Shown here one piece after another: positions 10,600 to 21,082 of a stretch of DNA of 64,000 nucleotides. Origin of the DNA: Drosophila persimilis (taxonomy: Eukaryota > Arthropoda > Insecta > Diptera > Drosophilidae). Both the position numbers and the translations under genes were made by a program. The notes beneath the pieces are model-generated. The model was not told the origin of the DNA. It worked only from the letters and a program-made list of their open reading frames with translations, and did no database searches. The stretch covers positions 1-64,000 of the forward strand of contig NW_020825451.1 in assembly GCF_003286085.1 (NCBI RefSeq), read 5' to 3'. Numbering within the stretch: position 1 is the first letter of the stretch; each line of letters opens with the position of its first letter.

Positions 10600-10924
10600 T
10601 GTTGCGTGACCTTCCATCCATGGCCACAATTATTAGTTATAGATGGAATTATGAATTATGAATTATGAATTATGAAGTCTAGTGTAAGTTAGGCTAGGGC
10701 AAAGCGGGAGCGCAATAAAAGCTCGCTCTCTCGCTCTTGGCGAATTCGCCCCGCTTTGCCACCGTAGGATAGCTGGAGTAAGAGATTTGAATTGTGAAGA
10801 AAATATAGTTGTTCGCCAACCTTGAAATAGATCGAGCGTATCAAGTTTTTCGCCCCGCCAAATAAATAATTTAAATTACAGCCACCCAAAGTTTTCGGTA
10901 ACTGATTAGAAAAACTCTTCTAAT
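10600..10924 (+). repeat. 3' LTR of BEL-1b, 3' end truncated
   Basis: Starts TGTTGCGTGACC after the purine tract. It carries a short internal reduplication (ATTATGA units near 10,650-10,675) and stops at CTTCTAAT, lacking the TTTTCA end present in the LTRs at 3,182 and 4,012. The break is adjacent to the start of the long LTR at 10,930. The same truncated end occurs in the inverted copy at 61,037. Confidence 0.82.
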
Positions 10925-10929
10925 ATACC

Positions 10930-12199
10930 TGTAAGTTTTAGAGAGAGAGCACACACATATGGACACGCATGACCACGGCTAACACCGGATTATCTTGATC
11001 TTCTTTTCTTTTTCTTTTTGTTTAGGGACTTTTTTTTGGGCATATATAGTGCATAAATCAAATTATTCCATATTTAACTTCTATATATTATTCTTTATTC
11101 AATATATATTCGTTTATTCAGGTTCGATGGGGGTAGGTCTTGATACATAGACCAAGGTGTAGGCGCACGGAAAAAGCTCCAAGCAGCTGGTTTCGTTTCA
11201 CGGGCAAAAGGGGCAACGGCCTAACAAGCGCATATATGTTCTTTGGGAGTAAATGCACAATGGGCCACAAAGAGGTTCATACGAGTTCTGCCCGTTCCGT
11301 TGGGGTTTATTTAATACACTTAACCTGCACATGCCATGATCTGACTTTTAGGTTAGGGCGAAGCACGGTGACAAAAAAATTCGGGTCAGGGTCTCTTTTT
11401 TATTGGACGAGTCTGGTTATTCCTTGTCATTAGCAAGGAAGATCACTTGGCACTTTTTGTTTAGGGCTCTTGGCCCGGTGGCTGGATGGACCACTCTCGG
11501 TCGCGACGACTCGCGTTGGGGCGGCGAAGAGCTCGCTGCTGCCGGCGCTAAAGCTCGGAAACGGCTGAGGGGCCGCTCTCTGCCGGCGCTGAATCTCGGG
11601 AACTGCTGAAGGGCTCGATGTGGTGGATGGCGTTGGGGCTTTAGGTGGAGTTTCCCAACTCTACGGTGGACCGCTTTGGTGGAGGGCGTTGGGGCGTTGG
11701 GGGGAGCGTCCCAACTCTACGGTGGCCCGCTTTGGGGCGATCGTCGGAAAAAACTGCACCATCCTCTGCACAGTGGATGGGGGATTGATTTCTCTACTGG
11801 GTGGATGGGGTCTTGCTTTCGAAAGGCCGGCGGATCGTGCTGATCTACGGAGAACTTTTATTTGATTTTTAACTTTTATTAAATTTTTTTCTTGAGAGCT
11901 GGATAAGTACGTCCGTACTGTTCGGATACCATGAGGAGAGAGCGAGCTGCTTTTCCCGGAAATCAAGGCCTCATTCCATCGTTCTTCCCTTTTTCTTTCC
12001 GATTTGTCAAAATGACAGTGGGAGGAAGAGGCCGATTAAAACGTCAGCCAAAAGAAATAATATAATAAATAATATGGCGTGTTAAAAGCTTAGCTTTCTT
12101 GAACCCAACAGAAGACTTAGCCTATTCGCGTAGCATAATTTTAGGGAAAATTAAGACGTCGATGCAAACAATTTTTTTTCTTACAACAAGCGCACTACA
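10930..12199 (-). repeat. Long LTR (~1.27 kb) of a retrovirus-like retrotransposon
   Basis: Read on the minus strand it begins TGTAGTGCGCTTGTTG at 12,199 and ends AAAACTTACA at 10,930 (TG..CA). It is preceded by a purine tract AAGTGGGGGGATTA, the signature of a 3' LTR. It contains AATAAA-type signals and GC-rich direct repeats (11,500-11,720). The length resembles the ~1.2 kb LTRs known for Osvaldo-type Ty3/gypsy elements, but no pol is present to prove the family. An inverted near-identical copy is at 59,768-61,031. Small open frames here look like chance. Confidence 0.6.
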
Positions 12200-12730
12200 T
12201 AATCCCCCCCACTTAAATCACGCTTGGGGTGGGACACCCAAAGTGGGATCCGCTGACTGATCACATTGAAGGTCGGGCGTTTACTCTCGGCTATTTTGAC
12301 CGTTTTGACCGCGCTGAAGACCGTTCATTGAATGACTGCTCGCGCCGAGGGCCGGGCATTTGCTATCCTCTTCTGGGTCTGGGTACGAAATATATAGCCG
12401 GGCTGGTTGGTCTTCGGGAGGATTCCGACGCTCACTCGGCCTCTACCGCTCACGACGCGCTGCTCGCCGCGCCCGTGTCGCTCTCTCTCCAGCGATTTCT
12501 ACCCAGCTTCGGCTCGGTTCCCTTTCTCTGCCGTCTTGCCGCGGCGCTCTCCTCCTCGTGTGGGCGCGGCGGCCACGTGTTTACGCTATGGCTAGGGAGG
12601 TTAGGGAAGCCAGCCTCGGCTGTACGTGAATAATGGTCGACCTCACGGGCGGTTTTACAGAGATATACAGCTATTATTGGCCTAATGGTTCCGACTGGCA
12701 TAGTACAGTCCCGATTCCCCTGCTACTCGT
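12200..12730 (-). mobile_element. 3' internal fragment of the long-LTR retrotransposon
   Basis: Sequence between the purine tract at ~12,201-12,216 and the DINE fragment at 12,731. It is repeated inverted at 59,229-59,767. Open frames of 60-134 codons exist but show no domain I recognise and overlap in several frames. About 50 bp next to the DINE end (12,680-12,730) recurs beside another DINE end at 27,652-27,705, so part of it may belong to the DINE unit. Confidence 0.45.
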
Positions 12731-13230
12731 TATACCCGATACTCAAAATGAGTATTGGGGTATATTAGATTTGTGGTGAAAATGGATGTGTGTAACGTCC
12801 AGAAGGAATCGTTTCCGACCCCATAAAGTATATATATTCTTGATCAGCATCAATAGCCGAGTCGATTAAGCCATGTCTGTCTGTCCGTCTGTCCGTCTGT
12901 CCGTCCGTCCGTCTGTCCGTCTGTCCGTCCCCTTCAGCGCCTAATGCTCAAAGACTATAAGAGCTAGAGCAACGATGTTTTGGATCCAGACTTCTGTGAT
13001 ATGTCACTGCTACAAAAATATTTCAAAACTTTGCCCCGCCCACTTCCGCCTCCACAAAGGACGAAAATCTGTGGCATCCACAATTTCGACGATACGAGAA
13101 ACCAAAAACGCAGAAACGTAGAGAATGACCATATCTTTTAGACTGCAGAATCTGAATTGGATCGTATTATTATTATAGCCAGCATCAAGAAAACAATTTC
13201 ATTTTTTCTCCGCCCTGTCTCTCTCTAACC
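12731..13230 (-). mobile_element. DINE-1/INE-1-type element, partial
   Basis: Starts at the element terminus TATACCCGATACT, then the conserved core CCCCATAAAGTATATATATT and TTGATCAGCATCAATAGCCG, a (GTCY)n microsatellite at ~12,870-12,930, and the block ending in the GA-rich AGAGAGACAGG (minus strand). This (TA)n/core/(GTCY)n layout is characteristic of mini-me/DINE-1 non-autonomous Helitron-related elements. The other end is missing. Confidence 0.8.
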
Positions 13231-13470
13231 CTGTCTCCGACCCCCGTAGCAATTATTAGTTCGACAGTGTCCCGTGAGTGCTATCCGGCGATTGCCTAGG
13301 CACCCTCGGCGATGCTTGTCGATATCCCCGATCCCCGTAGCAATTCTTAGTTCGAAAGTGTCCCGTGAGTACTATCCGGCGATTGCCTAGGTGCCCCGGC
13401 CCCGTAATAATTCTTAGTTCGACAGTGTCCCGTGAGTGCTATCCGGTGATTACCGGAAGCATTACATTTA
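13231..13470 (-). repeat. ~110-bp dispersed repeat units next to gene 2 (block A)
   Basis: Two to three imperfect copies of a unit containing CGACAGTGTCCCGTGAGT, CTATCCGGCGATTGCCTAGG and a GGCGAT-CTTGTCGATAT box. The same unit flanks gene 2 in block B (24,670-24,914) and C2 (58,500-58,727), and a longer tandem array of it is at 47,160-47,760. No coding potential. Confidence 0.7.
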
Positions 13471-13527
13471 GAAGGTGTACGAGATGGATGGGCATGCATT
13501 CATGTGTTGTGTTCATGATCGACAGAT

Positions 13528-14508
13528 CTAGCAGAGGAACTCCCGCAAGTGTCCCAGAGAGGGCAGATAGGTGTCTGGGATCATGTCCACTTTGCTGTGT
13601 CCTTCGTCATTGCAAATCTGGCGCACCTCTTTCAAGATGCTGACGCCGGTGCCCACGAAAAGCGATTGGAAGTCGCAGTTGCTGGCGAACAGAATGTCCG
13701 TGTAGAGACTGGAATAGGCGGGTGAGGTAAGAGCAGGTGGGGCAGGAGGACGGACCACTTACGTGTCGCCAACCATCAGCGTGGACTCCCGCTTGAGGAC
13801 GCCGCATTGCAGCAGCTGCTCCACCATCAGGGGATTCGGCTTGCCCAAAATCAGCGGCATTCGGCCAGTGATGGCCTTCACGGCGGCCACCATGGCACCG
13901 GCGCCCACAATCATCCGGTTTTTGCCCACCGGATAGGCGGTGTCCAGACAGGTGCCCAGGAAGAGGACCTTCGGCTCCTGGAGGTACAAACTGGCCCTGA
14001 TTATCTTCGGCACATTGAAGCTCTCATCCTTGCCGATTATCACGGCGCCCACCTCGTGATCCAGGTACATATCCTTGGCAAACTGTTCCATGGGCTTGAG
14101 CAGCTTCTCCTTGCCCACAGAGAAGCTGCAGATGTTCTCCTTGGCCAGCTCATCGACAATGGCCGACTCCCCGACGATGTACGCCTTCTTTTTGAACCCC
14201 TTCGCGCTGAGGAACGTGGCCACGGACAGCGCCGTGCTCAGTATCTGCTCTTCCTGGATCTCGTAGCCGAACTGGTGCGCCTTCGCGGCCAGATCCTTGG
14301 TGAGCAGACCCGAATGGTTGGTCGCCACCAGCACCTGCCTGCCCGAGCTCTTGATCATATTAAAGGTCTCCACTGCCCCATTGATCGGCCGGTTCAGGTG
14401 CCACAGAACACCGTCGGCATCGAATATCACCGATTCGATTGTGGTCAGCCACTGGCGCACCTTCTCCTTGGGTATTTTGGTCAGATCCGTGCAGGTACGC
14501 TTGAACAT
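13528..14508 (-). CDS. HAD-family phosphatase (PGP/p-nitrophenylphosphatase-like), gene 2, block A, intact
   Basis: Join of exon 1 (14,508-13,763) and exon 2 (13,708-13,528); the 54-nt intron 13,709-13,762 has GTAAGT..CAG ends. The product is 308 aa, the usual length of the PGP/AUM type HAD hydrolases. Motif I FDADGVLW (residues ~30-37) keeps the Asp nucleophile and the second Asp; motif II is ATNHSG; a Lys suitable for motif III is in VPKIIRAS; motif IV is VGDTLYTDI with both metal-binding Asp, spanning the splice junction. It should be a soluble Mg-dependent phosphatase acting on small phosphorylated metabolites; the substrate cannot be told from sequence. Gene 1 lies ~400 bp upstream on the same strand. 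Of the four gene 2 copies, only this one is intact over full length. Confidence 0.88.
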
Positions 14509-14911
14509 GGCTCAGCACGGGACTACAACTGCTCGTAGGTGATATTTTGAAACAACAATAAAACAGTCAAACCACAATTGACATTCCACACAGCCAGTAC
14601 TAGATTGTGAGTTTTCTCAGAAACCAAGATCTCAGATCCAATCAAAAAGCACTGTTTGAACAGAGCAAGCCCAGCACCGAGAAATAATAGGTACACATCG
14701 TATTAACCGCTCTCAGGACCCTTCTCGGGATCCCCCCTAAAGGGCGCGCCAGTGCCACATAAATTTAATTATCAATCAATTATACATTCCCCCCACAGCG
14801 AGGGGTATCAAAAGTACTGCCGTAAGAGCGTGGTGTCTATCTGTCTGTCTAAAGTAATGAATGTAGTCTAAGGGGTAAGGTGTAAGGGGTAAGGTGTCAG
14901 GTGTAGGGGCC
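14509..14911 (-). other. Intergenic region between gene 1 and gene 2, block A
   Basis: About 400 bp holding the 3' end of gene 1 and the presumed promoter and 5' UTR of gene 2. It includes CTTACACC/ACCTTACC short direct repeats just after the gene 1 stop and a GGCGCGCC site. No open frame with homology. The same spacer is present in blocks B, C1 and C2 with almost no change. Confidence 0.6.
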
Positions 14912-15941
14912 TTAATAGTTTCGGGAGGGTATGAATGGCAGCAAGTCCGAGAGCCTGTGCAGATGCAGGTCTGGTATCTGCTGGTACGCAAAGGCCTGCT
15001 TAGAGGCCAGGGCATGGCGGACATCCTGGAGACTGCTGACGCCAGTGCCCACCAGTAGAGTGTGAAAGCCGCAGTTGTAGCCGAACTGCATATCCGTGTA
15101 CATGCTGGGCGGGGGGGGGGAAAGGCATGAAAGTAAGCGAAAATACCATATAGGAGTGAGAAACTCACGTGTCGCCCACCAGCAGGGTGCGTTCCGGCTC
15201 GATGACACCCTGACGTATCAGATGGGAGCAGACATAGGGACTGGGCTTGCCGCAGGTGAACGGGGCCCGCTTCGCCACCGCCTGTATGGCAGCCACCACG
15301 ACTCCCGCCCCGGGCACTTGACGGTCGGCAGCCACTGGAAAGGCGCGATCGCGATTGGTGGCCAAAAAGAGGGTCTTTGGGTCCCGGAGGTATATGCTGG
15401 CCTTGGTCAGCTTCAGCACATTGAGGCCCAAGTCCATGCCGACGGCCACGGCGCCCACATTCGCATCTAAGTACATTTTTTGCACCTGGTCCACCATGGA
15501 GTTCTCCTGCGTGGAGGCCAAGTCCAGCGGCAGACTCTCGATCCCGACCTGCCGCAGCTCGTCCTTGATGCCCTGGCCACCCACGATGTAGACCTTGCGA
15601 TTGAACTTCCGCTCTCGCATATAGCGGGCCAGAGCCTGCGCCGAGGAGAGGATCTCGTTCTCGGCTATCAGGAAGCCCATGCTGTCTGCCTTCTTGCTCA
15701 GGGCCCGGCACGAGGCCTCCGAGTTGTTGGTGCAGATGAACGAATTCTTGCCCATCGCCCGCAGGGCATTGAACGTATCGGCAGCTCCCGTGAGTGCCTG
15801 ATCGTGGCGCCACAGCACCCCATCCGCGGCGTAGACGATCGTGTCGAAGGTCTTCAGCAGTTGGCGGACATTATATATGTTTGGTTCCAGCACCTGGCAG
15901 CCGCCCATCCGCAGCACTCGCCGCGACAAAACGAAATTCAT
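14912..15941 (-). CDS. HAD-family pseudophosphatase, gene 1, block A, intact
   Basis: Join of exon 1 (15,941-15,169) and exon 2 (15,104-14,912); the 64-nt intron 15,105-15,168 has GTGAG..CAG ends and a poly-C polypyrimidine tract. The product is 321 aa. It is a paralogue of gene 2 with the intron at the same point in motif IV. Motif I reads VYAADGVLW: the position of the catalytic Asp nucleophile is Ala while the second Asp is kept. Motif II CTNNSE and motif IV VGDTMYTDM look normal. By known HAD chemistry the phospho-aspartate intermediate cannot form, so it is probably inactive as a phosphatase and may bind substrate or a partner. The start ATG (MNFVLSRR) is the first in frame. Confidence 0.85.
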
Positions 15942-17077
15942 TCTCAGTCCGTATCCGAATCAATGTGGGCTGATGATCGACTAAGTATCCTCTAAACTCA
16001 GGGCATACTATGGCTTGAAATCTCCCCTGAAATCTTGCACTCTGCTTGTGGCTGCTAAAATCAATGGAAAGTTTGTCCCGGGACCCCGTGACCTTTGAGC
16101 TGTCGCCGACCACTCCCCGGGACCGTCACGGGCTGCCATTCTCCGATGCACTTAATTCACTAAACTTTTGCTCATTTTGCTACTTTTGGCCAAGACCGGA
16201 ATGGACCCTGGCTGTGGTTCGGCTTGGGTTTGGGCTGGGGTTTGGGCTTGGGTGCGGGTCCGGGTCCGGGGGCAAACATCGCGGACAACTTTTAATTGTG
16301 CGCAACGACTGAAGGACAAACGGAGCATCCCCCTCCCCCGTACCCAGTCCTGGGGGAGCCAGTTCTCTGCCAAGGATTCGCGCCTTTTCGACCAGCAGCC
16401 AACGCCCCGATGCGCCAATTAAAATGGCATTCAGGCTTTATTGTTGACAGGTCCTGTCTCCTACGAGCGACCAAATCCGACACCTGTCCACTGCCCAGCG
16501 CCCAGAGACAGGGACAGAGGGAGAGAGAGACATTCCCTCGCACCTTGACATAAATTCATTAAATCTTGTCCGGGCTTTCAAATCTGCCGCAGTTTAACGG
16601 ATCTCTGTTGAATGGCCCCCGGTCAAATGGCGGCTCACGGCTCTTAAAATAGAGGGCGAAAATCGACGCAAATTGGCCAACAACCGGGGGGGAGCAGAGC
16701 TCGAGACCGTGCCGGGGATAAGCCGCTGCCTCCGGGCCAAGGCAAAAAGCCAGGAAACGCGACTTTCGAAATTTCCGCCCGCACCGCGATATGATAATTT
16801 GCGTGAGAGGAAAAACGAAAGATTGGGGATATTTTTGAAGCCCCCAGTACATGATTTTCTCGCTCAGGGGAAAAGGAAACACTCACATGTCAATAAAGTA
16901 TTTACTTAGACCCACGCAGACTCAAACGTCCCATCGAACATAAAAAATACAAAAATTTGCTGAATAACACATCATTAAAATTTGTATATAAACCTAATCA
17001 CTAAACTCTTAAAATATGTAGTACGCCAATGTAAATATCACTAATATTAGATCATAGTTTAAGTAAAGCTGATTTGT
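15942..17077 (-). promoter_or_regulatory. 5' flank of gene 1, block A (promoter region)
   Basis: About 1.1 kb upstream of gene 1, shared with 21,083-22,199 and 52,690-53,768 and therefore part of the duplicated unit. It contains a low-complexity GGTTTGGGCTTGGGG/CCGGGT stretch at 16,205-16,272 (longer by one unit in C1) and a CTCT-rich run near 16,510-16,540. Open frames of 80-107 codons exist on both strands with proline- or arginine-rich sequence and no recognisable domain; I treat them as chance. The exact promoter was not located. Confidence 0.5.
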
Positions 17078-17431
17078 ATACTAAGTCAGTATGGCTCTCC
17101 TCCGGTAGACGCCGCTAATATTAAACGACACGACAAAGAGTGCGTGCGAGAGAGACAGAAAATCAGTCTGAGCGTGACGTCGGGCGCTGCGTAGCCACTA
17201 AAAATTGATTTCTTGCTTTTGGCTACAAAAATGATCCGATCTGATCCAGATTCGGCAACCGGATAGATATGGTCATTGTCTATGATTCTGCGTTTTTAGT
17301 TTACTCGATTTTGCAATATTGTGGACGGACAGACGGACGGACGGACAGACGGACAGACGGACAGACAGTTATGGCTCAATCGACTCGGCTATTGATGCTG
17401 ATCAAGAATATATATACTTTATGGGGTCGGA
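17078..17431 (+). mobile_element. DINE-1/INE-1-type element, internally deleted
   Basis: Begins ACTAAGTCAGTATGGCTCTC without the terminal TATACCCG, includes the GA-rich GAGAGAGACAGAAAATC, then jumps from GCAATATTGTGGA straight into the (GGAC/GACA)n microsatellite, and ends at ATGGGGTCGGAAA. The direct-repeat partner at 48,001-49,049 keeps ~620 bp missing here, so this copy is the derived one. Confidence 0.78.
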
Positions 17432-20400
17432 AATGTTTCGGTTGACACTTGATCATTAATTATATTTGCGCGTGGCGGGGCATCGTTTGTGCGGGAATCG
17501 AATCTATATATATATAACTACTTAAGTACACATATACACACATACATACATATAGTATACATGTAGCCCTGAAAGCAATCATATAAAAACGCCAACTTAA
17601 TTGATTAACGATGGGGCTGTGCCGTAGAACTCATGGTCGCTGCCGCAGTCTTGGGCATGGCTTAATCCAAATGGCAAAGAAACTCCCCCCCCCCCCCCCC
17701 CCCCCCCCCTCCCACTCCGCCCCCAAACAAGCGCCAACCGCGCGCACCATTTGCTTTATTAAATTGTCATCTATGGTGGGGTTTGTCTTTGGGCTCTGAG
17801 TTTCGGGGCTCATACAAAGGCGGAATTGGGTCAGAAAGTGGCCTGCTGATTAAGCTGGGGCGTAGGAGTGAGGGTACTCGTGTTTGGCCAGCTCCACATC
17901 CAGCTCCTCTATCCTTTCCCCCCTGCTGCTGTGTTGCCAAGGGCTAAGCATTTATCGCGCTGGCTTCTGCGAGGGCTACACTCAACGATGATCGACGAGG
18001 ATTGAAGCCTGGAAATCAGTCGAAATGACTATCAATAGGAGATCGAAATGGAAGGAAGGATGCGTCCTGGGGAGACAGGATTTGCCACGGCTGTGTCTCT
18101 GATGGTGGTAGGTCCATTCTTTCTTTCCTTGAGCCCTTTCTGAAGAGCCAATATCCACAAAAATGTAAGGATTGGATAGAGATTTGTATAACCTTTTATG
18201 GGGTTATATTTCTAGAAATTTTAGTGTGTTTTTTTTCAAGACTTGGGTTATTTATTGGCTGCTCTGCTGTTTTTTAGTGGGTCAAGGGCTTTGGTAATTG
18301 ATTTCTTATAATTTCCTGGCGCTGCCCCCATCTGGTGTTGCATATTAAATGTGAAATTGATATTCTCGTCGCCCTCCTGGAGGACAACAACAGCACAAGC
18401 TGAAGCATTTTGTGGGCCTGTAAATCAAGGAGCGCGTGTATGCGTGTGTGCGTGGATGGGTGGATGGGTGGATGGGCGTGTGTGTGTGGGTGGGTATGGG
18501 TGTAAGATGATTTATGAAACGAGCAGCAGTTTGTGGCGGCTGCCGCCGGACACCGGACATCGGACACCGGGCTCTGGTCAGCGGGACACAAATGCAAATG
18601 TGCAACAAAAAGTGGCTGCCACACACAGCAAACAATTGGAGGGGAAAAAGAGCAGCAGAACAGCCAGAACAGCCAGAACACCCGGCGGCATTGATGGCAC
18701 AAAGTGGAAATAATGGCTTGAGTTTGGTTTTGGCTTTGGCTTTGGTTTTGGTTTGGTTACGTTTTCGCTTAAGTTATAAATTACAATGATTGACGTTGCT
18801 TTAAATATTCTCGAAATATGTGATACATGTGTGTGGCTATTTGTTTAACTGAAATGCAGGCCCGTGGCAAGTCCTTGCAGGGGAGTTTTTATGAAATATT
18901 TAAGTTTTGCCGGGGAGCGGCAAGGCTGCAAGCTGTCTGCTGCATCTCTGAGCAAAAGTCAGTCGGTTGAGAAGGGTCGGCGACAGGACATGCCTGGAAG
19001 AGGATACCCTGTCTGAACGGAGGGCGGATAAATACTTTGAATCTTGCACCATGAATGTCCTCCGCAAGGGCCCAATGTTTATGGGCACAGCTTAGGCGCT
19101 TCGCCTGGACTTCTAGTCGAACAATCACAGGCGAGTCGACACAGGCAGTAGCCTTGCCACAATCGCCTCTCGCCTTTGGTGTGGATATGCAAATCGTTTA
19201 TTTATTCAACTGCCATGTGGCCGTATATTCAGCCCAGCCTTGGGGGCACTGCATAAAAGTATACAGTGTCCCCCAGCCAATATTCATGCTTGTCTGCCGT
19301 CAGATCTGGCATCTCTCGAATGAGTTTTTGGGGGACATTTGCAGACACAAATTATAATGTGCTATAATTTGGTTTAATGTACGCACATTGAAACTCTAAC
19401 CGCAGAAACAACAACAGAACAAAACTCCCTTATTGCCCCCAAGGCCGCCCCCCCTACAGCTACTGCTGTGGCATTGCTCATACGCAGTGTGAGCCGGAAG
19501 CGGGGCCTGCGAGCGTGGCCGAGCGGGGGGGCCAAGGCCGGAAGGGACTCACTCCGTTGAGCTTGTATTCGGAATTTAAATTTCATGCGGCTGACCAAGG
19601 TGCACTCATTGCTGAAACATTGAGTATTTTAAAGAGCACAGGACATGGCACATATGGCCATAGCCTTGCCCTTAAGGGACTCTTTAAGGCCTGGCCGAGG
19701 AGAATTCCTGTGGCTTGCATAACCACTCCAAAATCGAAGAGTCCTGGCCAGGTTAAGCTATTAATCGTTGTGTCATGTCCGTGCTTGTGGTAAAATCCTT
19801 AGAAATACAGCTTAGATGTTTAGCATTCGGGAAGGGGTGTGAGGAGTCGTGGGGTATGTATTGTTTGTGCTTCATGAAACAACAAAAACGTTTCAATTGT
19901 GTCAAGCTTGTGAAATGCAACTCGAAAGTCCCCCCCCCCCCCCTGGCAGCAGAATGCCCATCAGTCAGCCGCCGTAGAGATTATACCTACTGGAGACAGG
20001 GGCTTATCGAGGGTATCTCGGGGAAACGGCAACGTAGTCGGCCAACTAGGGTGTCCGGCGACAGACAAAACGCAAAGGAAACGGCAGGGAGGCAATACAT
20101 TTTCCGCAAATAATTGCGCCTTGTGAACCCAGCTGATGATGCTATCTTCGGATGATTTATACGCAGATATCGGATAATTTAAAGTTGGCCACTGTTGTCA
20201 CCATGCCACCAGATAGGGGGCCACCATTCGGAAGAGAGAAAAAACCCGTAACATGATTTAAGCGACTGTCGATGCCCCGAGCTCGAGCCGGCACTAGTGC
20301 CCCTCCCCCCAGGCAGAGTGGATTGCGGCGACCGGCCACTGATTAGCATATAAATCAAGTGGATTTCAGCCTTCGTCTCGAGGTATTAATTAGGGAAAAA

Positions 20401-21082
20401 ACAACAGCCCCAGGGCCCCCACTGAACTCCGAGGGAGGCCCAAGAAATTAACTTTTTCTTGTAAACTTAATAAAAAAGTTTCCGTTTCTCGGTGCTCGGT
20501 TCTTGGTTCGCTTTCTGCTTTTTTCTGGGTTCCGAAAAAAGTTTGGTCAAACTTTGTGCTTAAAATTCCATTTGGATACTATTGCCTCTCGATACCTAGT
20601 CGAGTGGAATTTGCTCGTTTGTTGTTCCGCTCCGCTCTTGTATTGTTTGCAGAGAGAATGGAGAATGCATTCCATGTGGATTTGCCACTTGCCTCTGCTT
20701 CTGCTTCTGCTTCTGCTTCTACTTCCGCCCCAAGCCATCCATCAGTGGGCCCCATCTAGTGTTGGGTAAACTGCGAAAACTGGGAAAAATGTAAAGCGCT
20801 TTCCACTTGAGGAAATTGAGTTATGCTGCAAATCCACACACACTCAAACCTTACGTAAAGAGACAGAAGGTGCTTAGATATATTTCACAGGCGACAAAAC
20901 TTTCAAGGAGGATTTCCTTTTGGGCTGCAATTAATTGGCGAGGCCCTGAGATACCGACTATGGAAATTGTAGTAAAATTAATCTGAAAATATTCGACACA
21001 CTCGTAAATATATTCTTACAAATTTAATAGATTTTTAATAGATTTAAATCTAAGTAATTTTTTTTTTTATTTTTTTTTTATT
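17432..21082. other. Non-coding spacer of the duplicated segment
   Basis: About 3.6 kb with no gene I can support. It is repeated in direct orientation at 49,050-52,690 with few differences. Visible structure: a 25-C run at 17,685-17,709 (16 C in the partner), a TG/GGATGG-rich stretch at 18,436-18,511, short ACCGGACATCGG repeats near 18,550, a GCTTTGG-rich stretch near 18,730, a 13-C run at 19,931-19,943, a (CTTCTG)n run at 20,695-20,722, and a T-rich end near 21,060. It may be ancestral intergenic or intronic DNA carried along with the gene pair. Confidence 0.6.

Larger units (their letters stand above)
4012..10924 (+). mobile_element. BEL/Pao retrotransposon copy BEL-1b, nearly full length
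   Basis: A two-LTR element: 5' LTR 4,012-4,328, primer-binding site, long 5' UTR, gag-pol, purine tract and 3' LTR from 10,600. It is about 6.9 kb. The polyprotein is split by one frameshift near 8,214 and the last bases of the 3' LTR (TTTTCA) are missing where a second retrotransposon LTR begins, so the copy is probably non-autonomous now. The sequence from ~7,950 to its end is repeated inverted at 61,037-64,000. Confidence 0.9.
7950..15646 (+). repeat. Left arm of a large inverted repeat (partner 56,316-64,000)
   Basis: BEL-1b 3' half, long LTR, DINE, gene 2 and the 3' two-thirds of gene 1 are repeated inverted at 56,316-64,000; paired coordinates sum to ~71,960. The outer limit is the window edge, so the arms are at least 7.7 kb. 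The inner limit on the right is exactly the hairpin loop. Confidence 0.87.
13155..17077 (-). repeat. Inverted segmental duplication, arm A (partner 21,083-25,005)
   Basis: The whole block A, from the DINE fragment through gene 2, gene 1 and the gene 1 5' flank, is repeated inverted at 21,083-25,005; paired coordinates sum to about 38,150. The inner breakpoints are AGCTGATTTGTA at 17,077 and its complement at 21,083, where A continues into a DINE remnant and B into an A/T homopolymer-rich stretch. The two arms are separated by ~4 kb. Confidence 0.88.

Noticed and set aside
12229..12633. 134-codon frame in the long-LTR element fragment
   Set aside because: On the opposite strand to the element and without any domain; shifted in the inverted copy at 59,326-59,739.
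12870..12930. (GTCY)n arrays here and at six or more other places as a CRISPR-like or satellite array
   Set aside because: They are the microsatellite part of DINE-type elements with a fixed flanking core; units are 4 bp with no spacers.
13759..14538. Long open frames antisense to gene 2 and gene 1 (about 170-260 codons)
   Set aside because: Mirror frames of GC-rich codons; no homology, no splice structure, and the sense frames carry all HAD motifs.
16046..16882. 80-107 codon frames in the gene 1 5' flank
   Set aside because: Low-complexity or repeat-driven, overlapping on both strands, broken by indels between blocks.
18274..18789. Frames of 90-142 codons around the TG/ATGGG repeats (also 49,882-50,404)
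   Set aside because: Encoded by simple repeats (His/Thr/Pro runs); the indel near 50,170 shifts them without consequence elsewhere.
19508..19560. tRNA-like start (GTGGCCGAGCGG resembles the A box of tRNA-Ser/Leu), repeated at 51,123
   Set aside because: No B box, no anticodon arm and no acceptor pairing in the following ~90 bases.
20340..20375. TATA-like GCATATAAATC with downstream sequence as a core promoter
   Set aside because: No gene follows for over 1.8 kb and nothing identifies a transcript start.
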